Below, one piece after another: positions 26,918-33,559 of a DNA stretch of 33,559 nucleotides. A model generated the notes under the pieces. That model made no database searches, was not told where the DNA came from, and saw nothing but the letters and a program-made list of their open reading frames with translations. Made by a program: the position numbers and the translations under genes. Position 1 is the stretch's first letter. Each line of letters opens with the position of its first letter. This DNA comes from Magnetospirillum fulvum MGU-K5 (GTDB taxonomy: Bacteria > Pseudomonadota > Alphaproteobacteria > Rhodospirillales > Magnetospirillaceae), in NCBI RefSeq assembly GCF_000442515.1, contig NZ_AQPH01000038.1, forward strand, positions 1 to 33,559. The letters run 5' to 3'.

Positions 26918-26963
26918 AACCTCGCAAGATCTTCCTGAATGATCAGATTATCCGGTTTTGATC
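26912..26963. promoter_or_regulatory. Spaced 10-bp inverted repeat at the start of the GH30 operon
   Basis: GATCAAAACC (26912-26921) is repeated exactly in inverse orientation as GGTTTTGATC (26954-26963), 42 bases apart (about four helical turns). A further GGTTTTG occurs near 26976-26982. The left arm overlaps the GH30 start, so binding could block transcription or translation initiation. It is a plausible operator for sugar control of the GH30-GH3 operon. Confidence 0.5.
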
Positions 26964-27062
26964 GTCGAATATATTGGTTTTGCAGATGGTTGCGGCCGAT
27001 CGGTTGCCTTCGCCTTGGCGCGAACGATACGGGTGGTGCGGCCATAGGGGATCAGTCGGTCG

Positions 27063-27135
27063 ATGGACCCAGCCTCGACCGTGTCGGGATGCGGTGGCCA
27101 GACAAGCCATCCCCGACACGGCCATGGACCCAGCC
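27063..27135. repeat. Inverted repeat nested in a 12-bp direct repeat, after sodC
   Basis: ATGGACCCAGCC occurs at 27063-27074 and 27124-27135. Between them CCGTGTCGGGATG (27079-27091) pairs with CATCCCCGACACGG (27108-27121) with one bulged base. It lies 7 bases beyond the sodC stop codon and may act as its terminator, but there is no T-run. The direct-repeat frame is unusual for a plain terminator. Confidence 0.65.
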
Positions 27136-27142
27136 AGATCGT

Positions 27143-27673
27143 CTAGCGGGCGGCCGGGATCACACCACAGGCCAGCCGCGCTCCGCCGCCGCCCAGCGGC
27201 AGCGGCTGGTCGGTGTAGCTGTCGCCGCCAGCATGGATTACCAGGGCGTGACCACGCAGGTCCGACAGCTTCAGATGCGGCGCCAGCAGCGGCGCCCCGC
27301 TGGTTCCGTCGGCGGCGACGACCAAAGCGGGCAGGTCGCCGCGATGGCCGCGGTCGAACGGCCCGCGATGGATTCCGGTCTTATCGGGGTCGAAATGTCC
27401 CCCCGCCCCCAGGCCCGCGACCGGCTTGCCATCTTGCTCTTTGGGAGCACAGGACGGGAATTCGTGCAGGTGGAAGCCGTGTGGACCCGGCGGCAGGCCG
27501 ACGAGTTTGGGGGCCAGCACCAGTCCCTCGGGTCCGTCGCTGGCCTGGATCATTCCGATCGATTCGCCGATGCCGGTGGCATCGACCCGATTGACCGGAA
27601 TGCTGAGGCTTTCCGCTTGGGCGGACCCGGCGGCCAGAAGAAGTCCAAACGCAAGGGCAGCGGATTTCATCAT
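27143..27673 (-). CDS. sodC: Periplasmic Cu/Zn superoxide dismutase
   Basis: A 176-residue secreted enzyme that dismutates superoxide to peroxide and oxygen in the periplasm. ATG at 27673 is chosen (GGAG 7 bases upstream), giving the signal peptide [20 protein letters not shown]. Metal ligands are in [27 protein letters not shown] and [10 protein letters not shown]. The disulphide Cys pair is in FPSC and LACGV, and [12 protein letters not shown] closes the protein. It is normal length for a bacterial SodC. A 7-bp hairpin (27692-27710) lies in its leader close to the ribosome site. It is divergent from the rubrerythrin gene across 160 bases, so both may respond to the same oxidative signal. 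Confidence 0.96.
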   Translation of the reverse strand: MMKSAALAFGLLLAAGSAQAESLSIPVNRVDATGIGESIGMIQASDGPEGLVLAPKLVGLPPGPHGFHLHEFPSCAPKEQDGKPVAGLGAGGHFDPDKTGIHRGPFDRGHRGDLPALVVAADGTSGAPLLAPHLKLSDLRGHALVIHAGGDSYTDQPLPLGGGGARLACGVIPAAR

Positions 27674-27691
27674 GTCGCGTCTCCCCGCAAA

Positions 27692-27710
27692 GCCCGCGAG
27701 AAGCGCGGGC
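27692..27710 (-). repeat. Hairpin in the sodC leader
   Basis: GCCCGCG-AGAAG-CGCGGGC, a perfect 7-bp stem starting about 19 bases before the sodC ATG and next to its ribosome site. It could affect translation of sodC. Confidence 0.5.
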
Positions 27711-27755
27711 GGCCTTGGACAGGTGTCGTCTTCGTCGCCGGTTTTCAATCCGCAT

Positions 27756-27784
27756 TTTCCACGGGGGTTGGTTTCGGGTAGGAT
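27756..27784 (+). promoter_or_regulatory. Candidate promoter of the rubrerythrin gene
   Basis: TTTCCA (27756-27761), a 17-base spacer and TAGGAT (27779-27784). It lies about 50 bases before the rubrerythrin ATG. Confidence 0.4.
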
Positions 27785-27833
27785 GCGCCTCTCTGCCGAA
27801 AGTATAGACCGGCACACGTCAGGGGAACACGCG

Positions 27834-28334
27834 ATGACCACCAAAGATAATCTTGCCGAGGCGTTTGCGGGCGAAAGTCAAGCCAACCGTAAATATCTCG
27901 CTTATGGCGAAGCGGCCGCCAAGGATGGCTTTCCTCATGTGGCGAAGCTGTTCCGCGCCGTCGCGGCGGCCGAGACCGTCCACGCCCTGGCTCATTTCCG
28001 CGCGATGGGTGGGGTTAGTGCTACCGTCGAGAATCTGAAGGCGGCGATCGACGGTGAACGGCACGAGTTCGAGGAGATGTATCCCGGCTTTGTCGCCACC
28101 GCCGAGGCCGAGGGGGCCAAGGCGGCGACGATCTCGCTGAAGAACGCGATGGCGGTCGAGAAAATCCATCACGGCCTGTTTACCGAGGCGTTGAATGCCG
28201 TTTCGTCCGGGGCCGATCTGGCCGATGCGAAGATCTCGGTCTGCGCCCTGTGCGGCCATACCGTGATCGGCGATGTGCCCGATCACTGTCCGGTGTGCAA
28301 GGCCCGCGCCGAGAAGTTCACCGAAATCGTCTGA
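27834..28334 (+). CDS. Rubrerythrin family protein
   Basis: A 166-residue cytosolic peroxide-reducing protein. The ferritin-like four-helix bundle supplies the diiron ligands ([24 protein letters not shown] with Exx[27 protein letters not shown]). The C-terminal rubredoxin-like knuckle has CALCGH and CPVCKA to hold a FeS4 iron. It is full length. ATG at 27834 has AGGGG 8 bases upstream; longer frames from 27426 run through sodC and are rejected. Rubrerythrins reduce hydrogen peroxide in low-oxygen or oxygen-sensitive bacteria, which suits the divergent SodC (superoxide to peroxide, then peroxide to water). Confidence 0.95.
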   Translation: MTTKDNLAEAFAGESQANRKYLAYGEAAAKDGFPHVAKLFRAVAAAETVHALAHFRAMGGVSATVENLKAAIDGERHEFEEMYPGFVATAEAEGAKAATISLKNAMAVEKIHHGLFTEALNAVSSGADLADAKISVCALCGHTVIGDVPDHCPVCKARAEKFTEIV

Positions 28335-28392
28335 TACCGGCCAACCCTCGATTTGGTCGGTTGGTACGAGCGACGGTGCGGACAACGGGGGA

Positions 28393-29289
28393 TCAGCCGG
28401 TTCTGTTCCCCCGTTTCCAATACCGGATCAGGGTTGCCTGATCCGCCGCGAACAGATTGCGGTCGCATTTCTCGATCCCGGCAACCTGACGGGTGCGCGG
28501 TTTGAACGGTCCGCCGCTGGTGCCGTCACCGGCATATTGCCACAGCCGCCATCCCCGACCGACCCAGGCGCTGGGCAATTCCGGCTGGGCCCGGTAATCG
28601 GCCAGCCACAGATCGCAGGCGGCCAGCATCGAGCCGGGGCGGATCGCGCCCCCCAGGGTGCGGCCGCGTCCTCCCATCGCCTCGCCATCGGCCCAGGCGG
28701 GATGGATGTACAGGATCGGCAGCCGCCCGGTCGCCATCAGAACGGTGCGGACGAAATCCTCGGCGCGGACGATGTCCATCGAATTGGACTGATTGCGGTC
28801 GTTCAGTTCGAGATCGAGCGCCAGCAGGGTGTCGGACGAGGGCTGGGCCGCCGCCAGGAACGAGCGGGCCTGTTCGGCTCCGGGGCGCTCAAAGGTGCCG
28901 AAATGATAGGCTCCCCACAGCATTCCGGCGGCTTCGCAGGCGGCGCGGCGCTGGGCGTAGAGCGGATCGACCCAATCATAGCCTTCGGTGGCCTTGTGGA
29001 TCACCCCCAGGATATTGCTGCTCGATCGGGCAAGGGCCAAGTTGCTGACCCGGTTGAAATGGCTGATGTCGATCACCGCATCGAGTCCGATCAGCGCCGG
29101 ATCGTCAACATAAGCCGGAACCGCCGGTGGTCGGCGGCGGGGTTGCGGGACCAACTGGCCCTGATCGTCCGGTGCGCCGGGAATCGCGGATGCGGAGGAG
29201 GAGGGAGAACGCGCCAGACGCGGCGGCGAGGTACATCCCGCCACCGTGGCCGCCAATCCCATCAATGCCATCCGCCGAGAAACCGTCAT
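28393..29289 (-). CDS. GH25 lysozyme-like lipoprotein
   Basis: A 298-residue protein. Starting at Met 29289 gives a lipoprotein signal, MTVSRRMALMGLAATVAGC, with lipobox VAGC and lipidation Cys19. A Ser/Pro-rich tether follows. From about residue 65 the sequence is a family 25 muramidase: VIDISHFNRV (Asp73), VIHKATEGYDW, MLWGAYHFG and the catalytic pair LALDLELND (Asp158, Glu160), ending WRLWQYAGDG. GH25 enzymes cut the MurNAc-GlcNAc bond of peptidoglycan. Here it is anchored in an outer or inner membrane and may act in wall remodelling. No immunity or phage gene is adjacent. The longer start (29346) adds 19 residues that do not fit a signal peptide. Confidence 0.9.
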   Translation of the reverse strand: MTVSRRMALMGLAATVAGCTSPPRLARSPSSSASAIPGAPDDQGQLVPQPRRRPPAVPAYVDDPALIGLDAVIDISHFNRVSNLALARSSSNILGVIHKATEGYDWVDPLYAQRRAACEAAGMLWGAYHFGTFERPGAEQARSFLAAAQPSSDTLLALDLELNDRNQSNSMDIVRAEDFVRTVLMATGRLPILYIHPAWADGEAMGGRGRTLGGAIRPGSMLAACDLWLADYRAQPELPSAWVGRGWRLWQYAGDGTSGGPFKPRTRQVAGIEKCDRNLFAADQATLIRYWKRGNRTG

Positions 29290-29432
29290 GCCGCCTTTTC
29301 CTCCCTGCGCCGGTGCAGGCCAGCGGGAAAGTCGGCGCTTCGTCATCGGGAGGCAAGCCTAAAGCTCATGCCTTCCCGGCAGACCTCGGTCCCGTGATCG
29401 GAGGGGACGACGGGACCGAGACGGCGAGGCGG

Positions 29433-30203
29433 TTATTTTGTCGGCTGCGATTCCAAAATGAAGCGGCGGTTAATCGGCTGGGGCGGTCTGGCATTGTTGG
29501 GGAAGAGCTTGGCAAAAGCGTCGATCTGCGCCTGAGAGGCGGTGATCGATTGCTTGAACACCACCCAATGCACCACTTCAGAGCAAGGCGGCGTGGTCAG
29601 CGACCCTTCATAGCGGTAATAGGCGCGTTTGGCCGGAAGCAGCGCCGCCGGGTCGAGGCGAACGCCGGGCACTTCCTTGACCGGACCGGCTTCGGCGGGG
29701 GCTGCGGCCCAGACCGCCCCAATCAGCGGGTTGGCCTTGCCCGGGACCAGAGTCACCCCCAGCACCGTCAGTTTGCCCGACTCGGCTCCCTTATGCACCA
29801 GATGGACTTCGAGCGGGGCGGCCTTGCCGTTGATGGTGTGTTCGCTGGGGGTGTGGAAATGGTACTGGATCAGGTCGTAGCGCTCGCCCTCGAAGGTGAT
29901 GAAATTGCCAGGGGCCTGATTGACCTGGATCGTGTGGCCGTTATTGAGCAGGGCAAGCGGCTGGGCTCGATAACTGATCTTGATCGGGGGCAATCGTGCC
30001 GGAAGGGCCGAGCGAATATCGACCGGCGACTGGTCCTTGCCGATGCCGCAGGCTTCGAAATTGGGGGAAAGCTGGCCCCATTCCGCCGGGCCGCCATGCC
30101 CTTCATAGCTCCAATGCGGGGCTTGGTCATCGGCCAGGGCGCGACCGGCGAATAGGCCAGCGGCAACGGCAAGCACGGTCAGGGAAACGCGGTTCAGAGA
30201 CAT
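29433..30203 (-). CDS. Periplasmic alpha-carbonic anhydrase
   Basis: A 256-residue secreted enzyme that interconverts CO2 and bicarbonate. The signal peptide ends GRALA-DDQ (cleavage near residue 24). Zinc ligands are His115 and His117 in IQYHFHTPSEH and His134 in LEVHLVHKG. The hallmark KDQSPVDI, GSLTTPPCSE and Cys52/Cys of PPCS (likely disulphide) are present. It is a normal alpha-class length. GGAGG lies 5 bases before the ATG. It stands alone between the lysozyme (143 bases downstream) and the hairpin cluster upstream. In the periplasm it may feed bicarbonate uptake or buffer the space. Confidence 0.95.
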   Translation of the reverse strand: MSLNRVSLTVLAVAAGLFAGRALADDQAPHWSYEGHGGPAEWGQLSPNFEACGIGKDQSPVDIRSALPARLPPIKISYRAQPLALLNNGHTIQVNQAPGNFITFEGERYDLIQYHFHTPSEHTINGKAAPLEVHLVHKGAESGKLTVLGVTLVPGKANPLIGAVWAAAPAEAGPVKEVPGVRLDPAALLPAKRAYYRYEGSLTTPPCSEVVHWVVFKQSITASQAQIDAFAKLFPNNARPPQPINRRFILESQPTK

Positions 30204-30242
30204 GAGACCTCCGGGAATGCGGTGGTTGACTCGATCTCTGGT

Positions 30243-30270
30243 TACATATGCCGGGCGAACTATTTATCAA
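30243..30270 (-). promoter_or_regulatory. Candidate sigma-70 promoter of the carbonic anhydrase gene
   Basis: On the minus strand TTGATA (30270-30265), 16 bases, TATGTA (30248-30243), about 40 bases before the ATG. Confidence 0.45.
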
Positions 30271-30304
30271 TGAGCTAACGCCCTCAAGATGCAATCAAGC
30301 CGTG

Positions 30305-30345
30305 ATTCAAAGCGTGATGGCTTAAACCGCCATCACGCTTTGAAT
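30305..30345. terminator. Perfect 17-bp hairpin between dedA and the carbonic anhydrase gene
   Basis: ATTCAAAGCGTGATGGC (30305-30321), a 7-base loop, then its exact complement (30329-30345). It is the strongest of four hairpins in this 140-bp spacer, symmetric enough to act on both strands, but it lacks a T-run. Confidence 0.7.
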
Positions 30346-30370
30346 GATTCATATAGTCCCCTCGCCGGGC

Positions 30371-30385
30371 GTGCCCTCCGGGCAC
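30371..30385. repeat. Small hairpin in the dedA-carbonic anhydrase spacer
   Basis: GTGCCC-TCC-GGGCAC, a 6-bp stem with a 3-base loop. A further GCGGCC-GCAAT-GGCCGC follows at about 30392-30408. Confidence 0.55.
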
Positions 30386-30412
30386 TTGGCCGCGGCCGCA
30401 ATGGCCGCAGTC

Positions 30413-30442
30413 GCATCGAGCGTCATGTGTGACGCTCGATGC
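30413..30442. terminator. Perfect 13-bp hairpin just after the dedA stop codon
   Basis: GCATCGAGCGTCA (30413-30425), loop TGTG, TGACGCTCGATGC (30430-30442). It begins one base from the dedA stop codon, so it probably ends the dedA transcript although no T-run follows. Confidence 0.7.
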
Positions 30443-30443
30443 T

Positions 30444-31016
30444 CTAAGCCCCCGTGGATGTGCGGTTGTGGAGATAGCGCCGCACCAGGAGGTGGATGAC
30501 ATAGATCGCCGCGGCAATGGCGAGGGCGACCAGGATACGGTGTTCCCAATATTGTAACCGGCCCAGCACCGCTTCGACCGCGTTGCCGCTGAGATAGCCG
30601 AGCGAGCCGACCGCGCCCGCCCACACCGCCGCCGAAATCAGATTGAGGGCGGCAAAGCGCAGCGCCGAAATCGACGACAGACCGAGCGCGACGGTGCTGA
30701 CCGAGCGCACCCCATACAGAAAGCGGAACGACAGGACGAACCACGTGCCCCAGCGGTCGAGCATCCGTGTCACCCGCTCGATCGCCGGAACCTTGCCGGG
30801 ATGGGCGTCGAGCCAGCGCCGTCCGAACCGCCGCCCGAACCAGAACCACACTTGATCGCCGCAGAATGAACCGGCAAAGGCGCAGGCGATCACCAGATCG
30901 AGCCGCAACACGCCTTGATGCGCGGCAAAGCCGCCCAGGACCAGCACGGTTTCGCCCTCGAAGAAGGTGCCGATCACGATCGCCAAATAGCCCCATTGGC
31001 CGATCAGGTCTTCCAT
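30444..31016 (-). CDS. DedA/VTT-family membrane protein
   Basis: A 190-residue inner-membrane protein. It has the DedA plan: an N-terminal half-membrane segment (about 8-30, YLAIVIGTFFEGETVLVLGG), a re-entrant/transmembrane region (about 40-60, ending FCGDQVWFWFGRRFGRR), the conserved SFRFLYGVRSVSTVALG loop (about 95-112), and C-terminal helices (about 115-180). The Glu20 in FEGE and the Arg pair in SFR...GVR are key family positions. DedA members help recycle lipid carriers such as undecaprenyl phosphate or flip phosphatidylethanolamine; the specific lipid here is not known. AGGTG lies 9 bases before the ATG. It is divergent from the glycosyltransferase gene. Confidence 0.92.
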   Translation of the reverse strand: MEDLIGQWGYLAIVIGTFFEGETVLVLGGFAAHQGVLRLDLVIACAFAGSFCGDQVWFWFGRRFGRRWLDAHPGKVPAIERVTRMLDRWGTWFVLSFRFLYGVRSVSTVALGLSSISALRFAALNLISAAVWAGAVGSLGYLSGNAVEAVLGRLQYWEHRILVALAIAAAIYVIHLLVRRYLHNRTSTGA

Positions 31017-31162
31017 AATTGTTTCACCTTTTGGGGGTTGAGGTGTTGGTTCGGAGTCATAAGGCCGAAGTCCGGGTCTGCCGAGGAAAAAGAAGATGCC
31101 TCGTCCGGCGGCTCGGGCAATGATGCGGGGATCGCCCTTTCTCGCTCTGGGACATCGTTCGA

Positions 31163-31924
31163 ATGAGGCCTCACGTTAAAATCGCCACGCCCTGCTACGG
31201 CGGATTGGTCACTCACCTTTATATGTTGTCGGTGATCCGCCTGCTGCGCGAAGGACCAGAGCTTGGTTTCGATGTCAGCCTGTCGCTGTTGGGCGGCGAT
31301 GCGCTGGTGTCGCGGGCGCGGGCGACGCTGGTGGCGGCGTTCATGGACGCGCCCGAGGCGACCCATCTGCTGTTCGTCGATGCCGACATCTCGTTCGAGC
31401 CGGATCAGGTCCGCCGTCTGCTCGATGCCGACAAGGAATTCTGCGGCGCGTTCTATCCGGTCAAGACAGTCGATTGGGCGCAGTTGCCCCAACGTTGCGT
31501 CGAGGGCGGCGAGCCGTTGCAGACGGCCGGGCTGTCCTATGTCGGCACCCTGTGCCAGGGCGAGGATTTGCGTCGCGACGGCCGCTTCGCCACCGCGATC
31601 TATGCCGGGGGCGGATTCCAGATGGTTCGCCGAGGCGCAATCGAGCGGATGTTTGCCGCCTATCCCGCCACCCGGTTCCGCGCCACCCACACCTATCCGG
31701 CTCCAGCGACGGCCAGCCCCCACCTTTATGCTCTGTTCGAAAGCCTGATCGATCCGGTCAACGGGGCCTATGTCAGCGAGGATTACGCCTTCTGTCGCCG
31801 CTGGCGCGATCTGGGCGGCGAGATCTGGCTCGATCTCGACAGCCGCCTGACCCATACCGGGCCGCAAAGCTTTGCCGGAGATTTCGCCGTTCGCGCCGCC
31901 GCGACCATGCCGTCCGAGGGGTAG
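31163..31924 (+). CDS. GT-A-fold glycosyltransferase-like protein
   Basis: A 253-residue cytosolic protein with no membrane segment. The N-terminal VKIATPCYGG strand and the DxD-type motif HLLFVDADISFEPDQV (Asp73, Asp75) are those of a nucleotide-sugar-dependent GT-A transferase. The C-terminal part has AGGGFQMVRRGAIERM and SEDYAFCRRWRDLGGEIWLD, the ED/acceptor region of this group, then a His-rich LTHTGP end. Sugar and acceptor are unknown. It is an isolated gene, divergent from dedA and convergent with the small helical-protein unit. The ribosome site (GGGA) is weak. Confidence 0.78.
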   Translation: MRPHVKIATPCYGGLVTHLYMLSVIRLLREGPELGFDVSLSLLGGDALVSRARATLVAAFMDAPEATHLLFVDADISFEPDQVRRLLDADKEFCGAFYPVKTVDWAQLPQRCVEGGEPLQTAGLSYVGTLCQGEDLRRDGRFATAIYAGGGFQMVRRGAIERMFAAYPATRFRATHTYPAPATASPHLYALFESLIDPVNGAYVSEDYAFCRRWRDLGGEIWLDLDSRLTHTGPQSFAGDFAVRAAATMPSEG

Positions 31925-32041
31925 GGGCCGCTGCGTTCTTTGGCAGGGTGCAGAAAACCCCGGATCGGGCGCTCTTCGGGGGCTTTTGCCTCCGAACGGG
32001 TCTGGGCGCTCTTCGCGCGCCGCGGCGTTTTTCCGCAGCTC

Positions 32042-32302
32042 TCAGACCGAGCGGAGATGGGCCAGCAATGCGCGGATTTGGTCGAGCCGGTCGACGATGG
32101 CGACGATGCCCAGGGTTTCCTCGACCTGGGCGCGTTCGGCCATCAGGCGCAGGCGTTCGTCGCCGTCGGCTTTGTGCCAAAGCTGGTTCATCTGCTCTTC
32201 ATACTCGGCGAAGGCGTGGAGGGCCTCGTCGAGGCGGCAATCCAGCGAGTCCTTCTCGGCCAGCAGGGCGTCGACCGAGGCCAGAATATCGGGCGTGCTC
32301 AT
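32042..32302 (-). CDS. 86-residue helical hypothetical protein
   Basis: A small cytosolic protein, almost wholly helical with heptad-like spacing (LLAEKDSLDCRLDEALHAF, EEQMNQLWHKADGDERLRL). No known family was recognised. ATG at 32302 is preferred to the long frame from 32479 because it overlaps (ATGA) the stop codon of an upstream 25-codon ORF with a strong ribosome site, so translation is probably coupled. It lies downstream, on the same strand, of a large coiled-coil protein gene. Confidence 0.7.
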   Translation of the reverse strand: MSTPDILASVDALLAEKDSLDCRLDEALHAFAEYEEQMNQLWHKADGDERLRLMAERAQVEETLGIVAIVDRLDQIRALLAHLRSV

Positions 32303-32376
32303 GGCTGAAGGACCGTCGCGACGGAACAGATGGGGGCGGTGACGGCGGACACTTCTCGCAGCGATTCGGCGTGCAT
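32299..32376 (-). CDS. 25-codon ORF translationally coupled to the 86-residue protein
   Basis: Starts ATG at 32376, reads MHAESLREVSAVTAPICSVA and ends TVLQP at TGA (32301-32299). The ribosome site GGGAG sits 5 bases before the ATG, better than that of the next gene. The stop overlaps the next ATG by the ATGA arrangement. It may be a real microprotein or a leader that controls entry to the downstream gene. A promoter-like TTGGCA-N18-TACGCT (32451-32422 on the minus strand) lies upstream. Confidence 0.55.
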   Translation of the reverse strand: MHAESLREVSAVTAPICSVATVLQP

Positions 32377-32404
32377 GCGTCTCCCTTTCGTCGTTTTGTC
32401 CTGC

Positions 32405-32440
32405 TCGCGCCGGGTCAGAGAAGCGTACCGCCCGGCGCGA
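32405..32440. repeat. 10-bp hairpin upstream of the small coupled ORF
   Basis: CGCGCCGGG (32406-32414) pairs with CCCGGCGCG (32431-32439), extended by one T-A pair, around a 16-base loop. It lies between the coiled-coil gene stop and the 25-codon ORF, so it may be a terminator or an operator over the promoter candidate. Confidence 0.55.
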
Positions 32441-32513
32441 AAGACTGCCAACAAAAAGATCAGTGTCGTGTCGCCGCAATGATGTTAACGGACTGTAAAT
32501 GCGGCGTCCGGTT

Positions 32514-33559
32514 CTATTCGAGACGGCCCAGCGCCCGGGCCAGGACCAGATACAACTTGCCGACTTCGGACGAAGTAAAGGTTCCGGTCAGCACATCCAT
32601 ATGGTCGGAATTCCGCGCCTGATTGAGCAGGGCCTCGAATTCGGCCAGATAGCGGGTGGCATAGTCGCGGAATTCGCCATCCTCTTCAAAGCGCGTGCGG
32701 ATCGAGGCGATCTGATGGCGGTCGAGATTCTTGAGGATCTTACGGACGAAGATGCTCTGGTCACCGGCATGGAAGTCGCGCCACGCCTTCTCGTCGATAT
32801 TGGCGTTGAAGATACGGGCGATATCGACCGACAGCGATTGCAGCTTCTCGACGATGAAGGCGGCGCTTTGCAGGAAGTTCTCGACCGAGGCCAGCGCCCG
32901 CTTTTCTTCCAGTTGCTGGGTGCGGATTTCGGCCAGCTTCGAGGCGCTGACCAATTGCTCGATCTGGCGCGAGAAGCCGGTGGTGAAGGATTCGGCCTGC
33001 TGGGCCAGCCGGTCGCCGGTAATGCCCAGATCGTTCGATTTGGTCCGCACCATCTCGAACGAGGCTTCCAGCTTGGCCCCGGTGCGGTCGGTGGTTTCCT
33101 GAAGCTCGACGGCATGGCGGCGCAACCCATCTCCGGCGGCGCGGACCTGTCCGGTGATCCGCTCGGCGGCGGCGGTCAATTCGCGGATGCCCGCCCGCAG
33201 CATGTCGCCAGCGGTGGTGACCTGGATCGCGGTCTTGTTCGAGCCTTCCTCGAAATCGCGGCTGATGGCGCGGAGCGCATCGCCTGCGGTCTGGGATTGG
33301 GCGAACACCTGCTGGGCCGCTTCGCCCAGTTCGACCGCGTTCTGCTGGATCGCCGCCCCAAAGGCGCGCAGCACCTCGGTTGAATCGTCGGCAACGCGGG
33401 ACAAGGCCTGACTTTGCACCTTGACCGCTTCGGCGACACCGCTGACCGAGGCTTCGGCCTGATCGGCGGTGGCAACCACCTGTTCGGTCTGGCGGCGCAG
33501 GACGTCGCCCGCACCCCGCAGGCGCTGCCCCAGCGCCTCGGTGGTCTGGGTCAGCACCT
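32514..33559 (-). CDS. C-terminal part of a large coiled-coil protein (incomplete)
   Basis: At least 347 residues; the frame continues past the right edge. Most of it is long helical repeat sequence of the apolipoprotein/MCP-like type (Gln/Ala/Glu rich: QTTEALGQRLRGAGDVLRR, VATADQAEASVSG), with a run of about 40-residue repeats. The last 120 residues are more compact and look like a conserved C-terminal domain (KAWRDFHAGDQSIFVRKIL, DRHQIASIRTRFEEDGEF, GTFTSSEVGKLYLVLARAL). No MCP hairpin tip is present, so it is not a chemoreceptor. Function unknown; large coiled-coil proteins of this kind are common in alphaproteobacterial cell-envelope and polarity loci. Confidence 0.7.
   Translation of the reverse strand, partial: VLTQTTEALGQRLRGAGDVLRRQTEQVVATADQAEASVSGVAEAVKVQSQALSRVADDSTEVLRAFGAAIQQNAVELGEAAQQVFAQSQTAGDALRAISRDFEEGSNKTAIQVTTAGDMLRAGIRELTAAAERITGQVRAAGDGLRRHAVELQETTDRTGAKLEASFEMVRTKSNDLGITGDRLAQQAESFTTGFSRQIEQLVSASKLAEIRTQQLEEKRALASVENFLQSAAFIVEKLQSLSVDIARIFNANIDEKAWRDFHAGDQSIFVRKILKNLDRHQIASIRTRFEEDGEFRDYATRYLAEFEALLNQARNSDHMDVLTGTFTSSEVGKLYLVLARALGRLE

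Overview
The window is high-G+C DNA (roughly 60-65 % by eye) from what looks like an alphaproteobacterium, probably Rhodospirillales. The grounds are codon bias, the sequence style of HtpG, L33 and periplasmic SodC, three similar chemoreceptors, large hybrid histidine kinases and an RpoH-type (CTTG) promoter in front of htpG. The genus cannot be settled from sequence alone. No rRNA, tRNA, CRISPR array, insertion sequence or phage gene was recognised.

Layout. 1-5.7 kb holds housekeeping and regulation: htpG (-) with a bidirectional terminator, a divergent short HPF/RaiA ribosome-hibernation factor (+), a LysR regulator (+), a membrane histidine kinase (-) and rpmG (L33, -). 5.8-7.9 kb is a chemoreceptor (-). 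7.9-8.5 kb is a gene-free leader with several dyads. 8.5-11.7 kb is the most interesting unit: a SLAM-like (DUF560, type XI secretion) outer-membrane protein, then two bases later a cargo-like gene that encodes a signal peptide, a FecR domain, a Pro/Ser/Gly linker and a C-terminal TbpB-like beta-barrel. The cargo frame is broken by a one-base slip in a C6 tract inside the linker.

11.7-19 kb is a signalling block: a membrane hybrid kinase (-) divergent from an orphan SBP_bac_3 protein (+), then a cytoplasmic PAS hybrid kinase with a terminal HPt domain and, 10 bases downstream, a REC-HD-GYP c-di-GMP phosphodiesterase (both -). 19.1-23.1 kb carries two more chemoreceptors around a 59-residue HTH protein that is easy to miss. 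23.2-26.9 kb is a two-gene glycoside hydrolase operon (GH3 and GH30, -), both without a signal peptide.

27.1-28.3 kb holds divergent sodC and rubrerythrin genes. 28.4-31 kb has a lipoprotein GH25 lysozyme, a periplasmic alpha-carbonic anhydrase and a DedA membrane protein (all -), with a cluster of perfect hairpins between the last two. 31.2-33.6 kb has a GT-A-like glycosyltransferase (+), a 25-codon ORF coupled by ATGA overlap to an 86-residue helical protein (-), and the C-terminal part of a large coiled-coil protein (-) that runs off the window.

Functionally the region mixes environmental sensing (three MCPs, three kinases, one HD-GYP output, one orphan binding protein), envelope functions (type XI-like secretion, lysozyme, carbonic anhydrase, DedA) and stress defence (HtpG, HPF, SodC, rubrerythrin). 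The best candidates for undescribed biology are the SLAM/FecR-TbpB pair with its homopolymer frameshift, the orphan binding protein facing a hybrid kinase, and the 25-codon coupled ORF.
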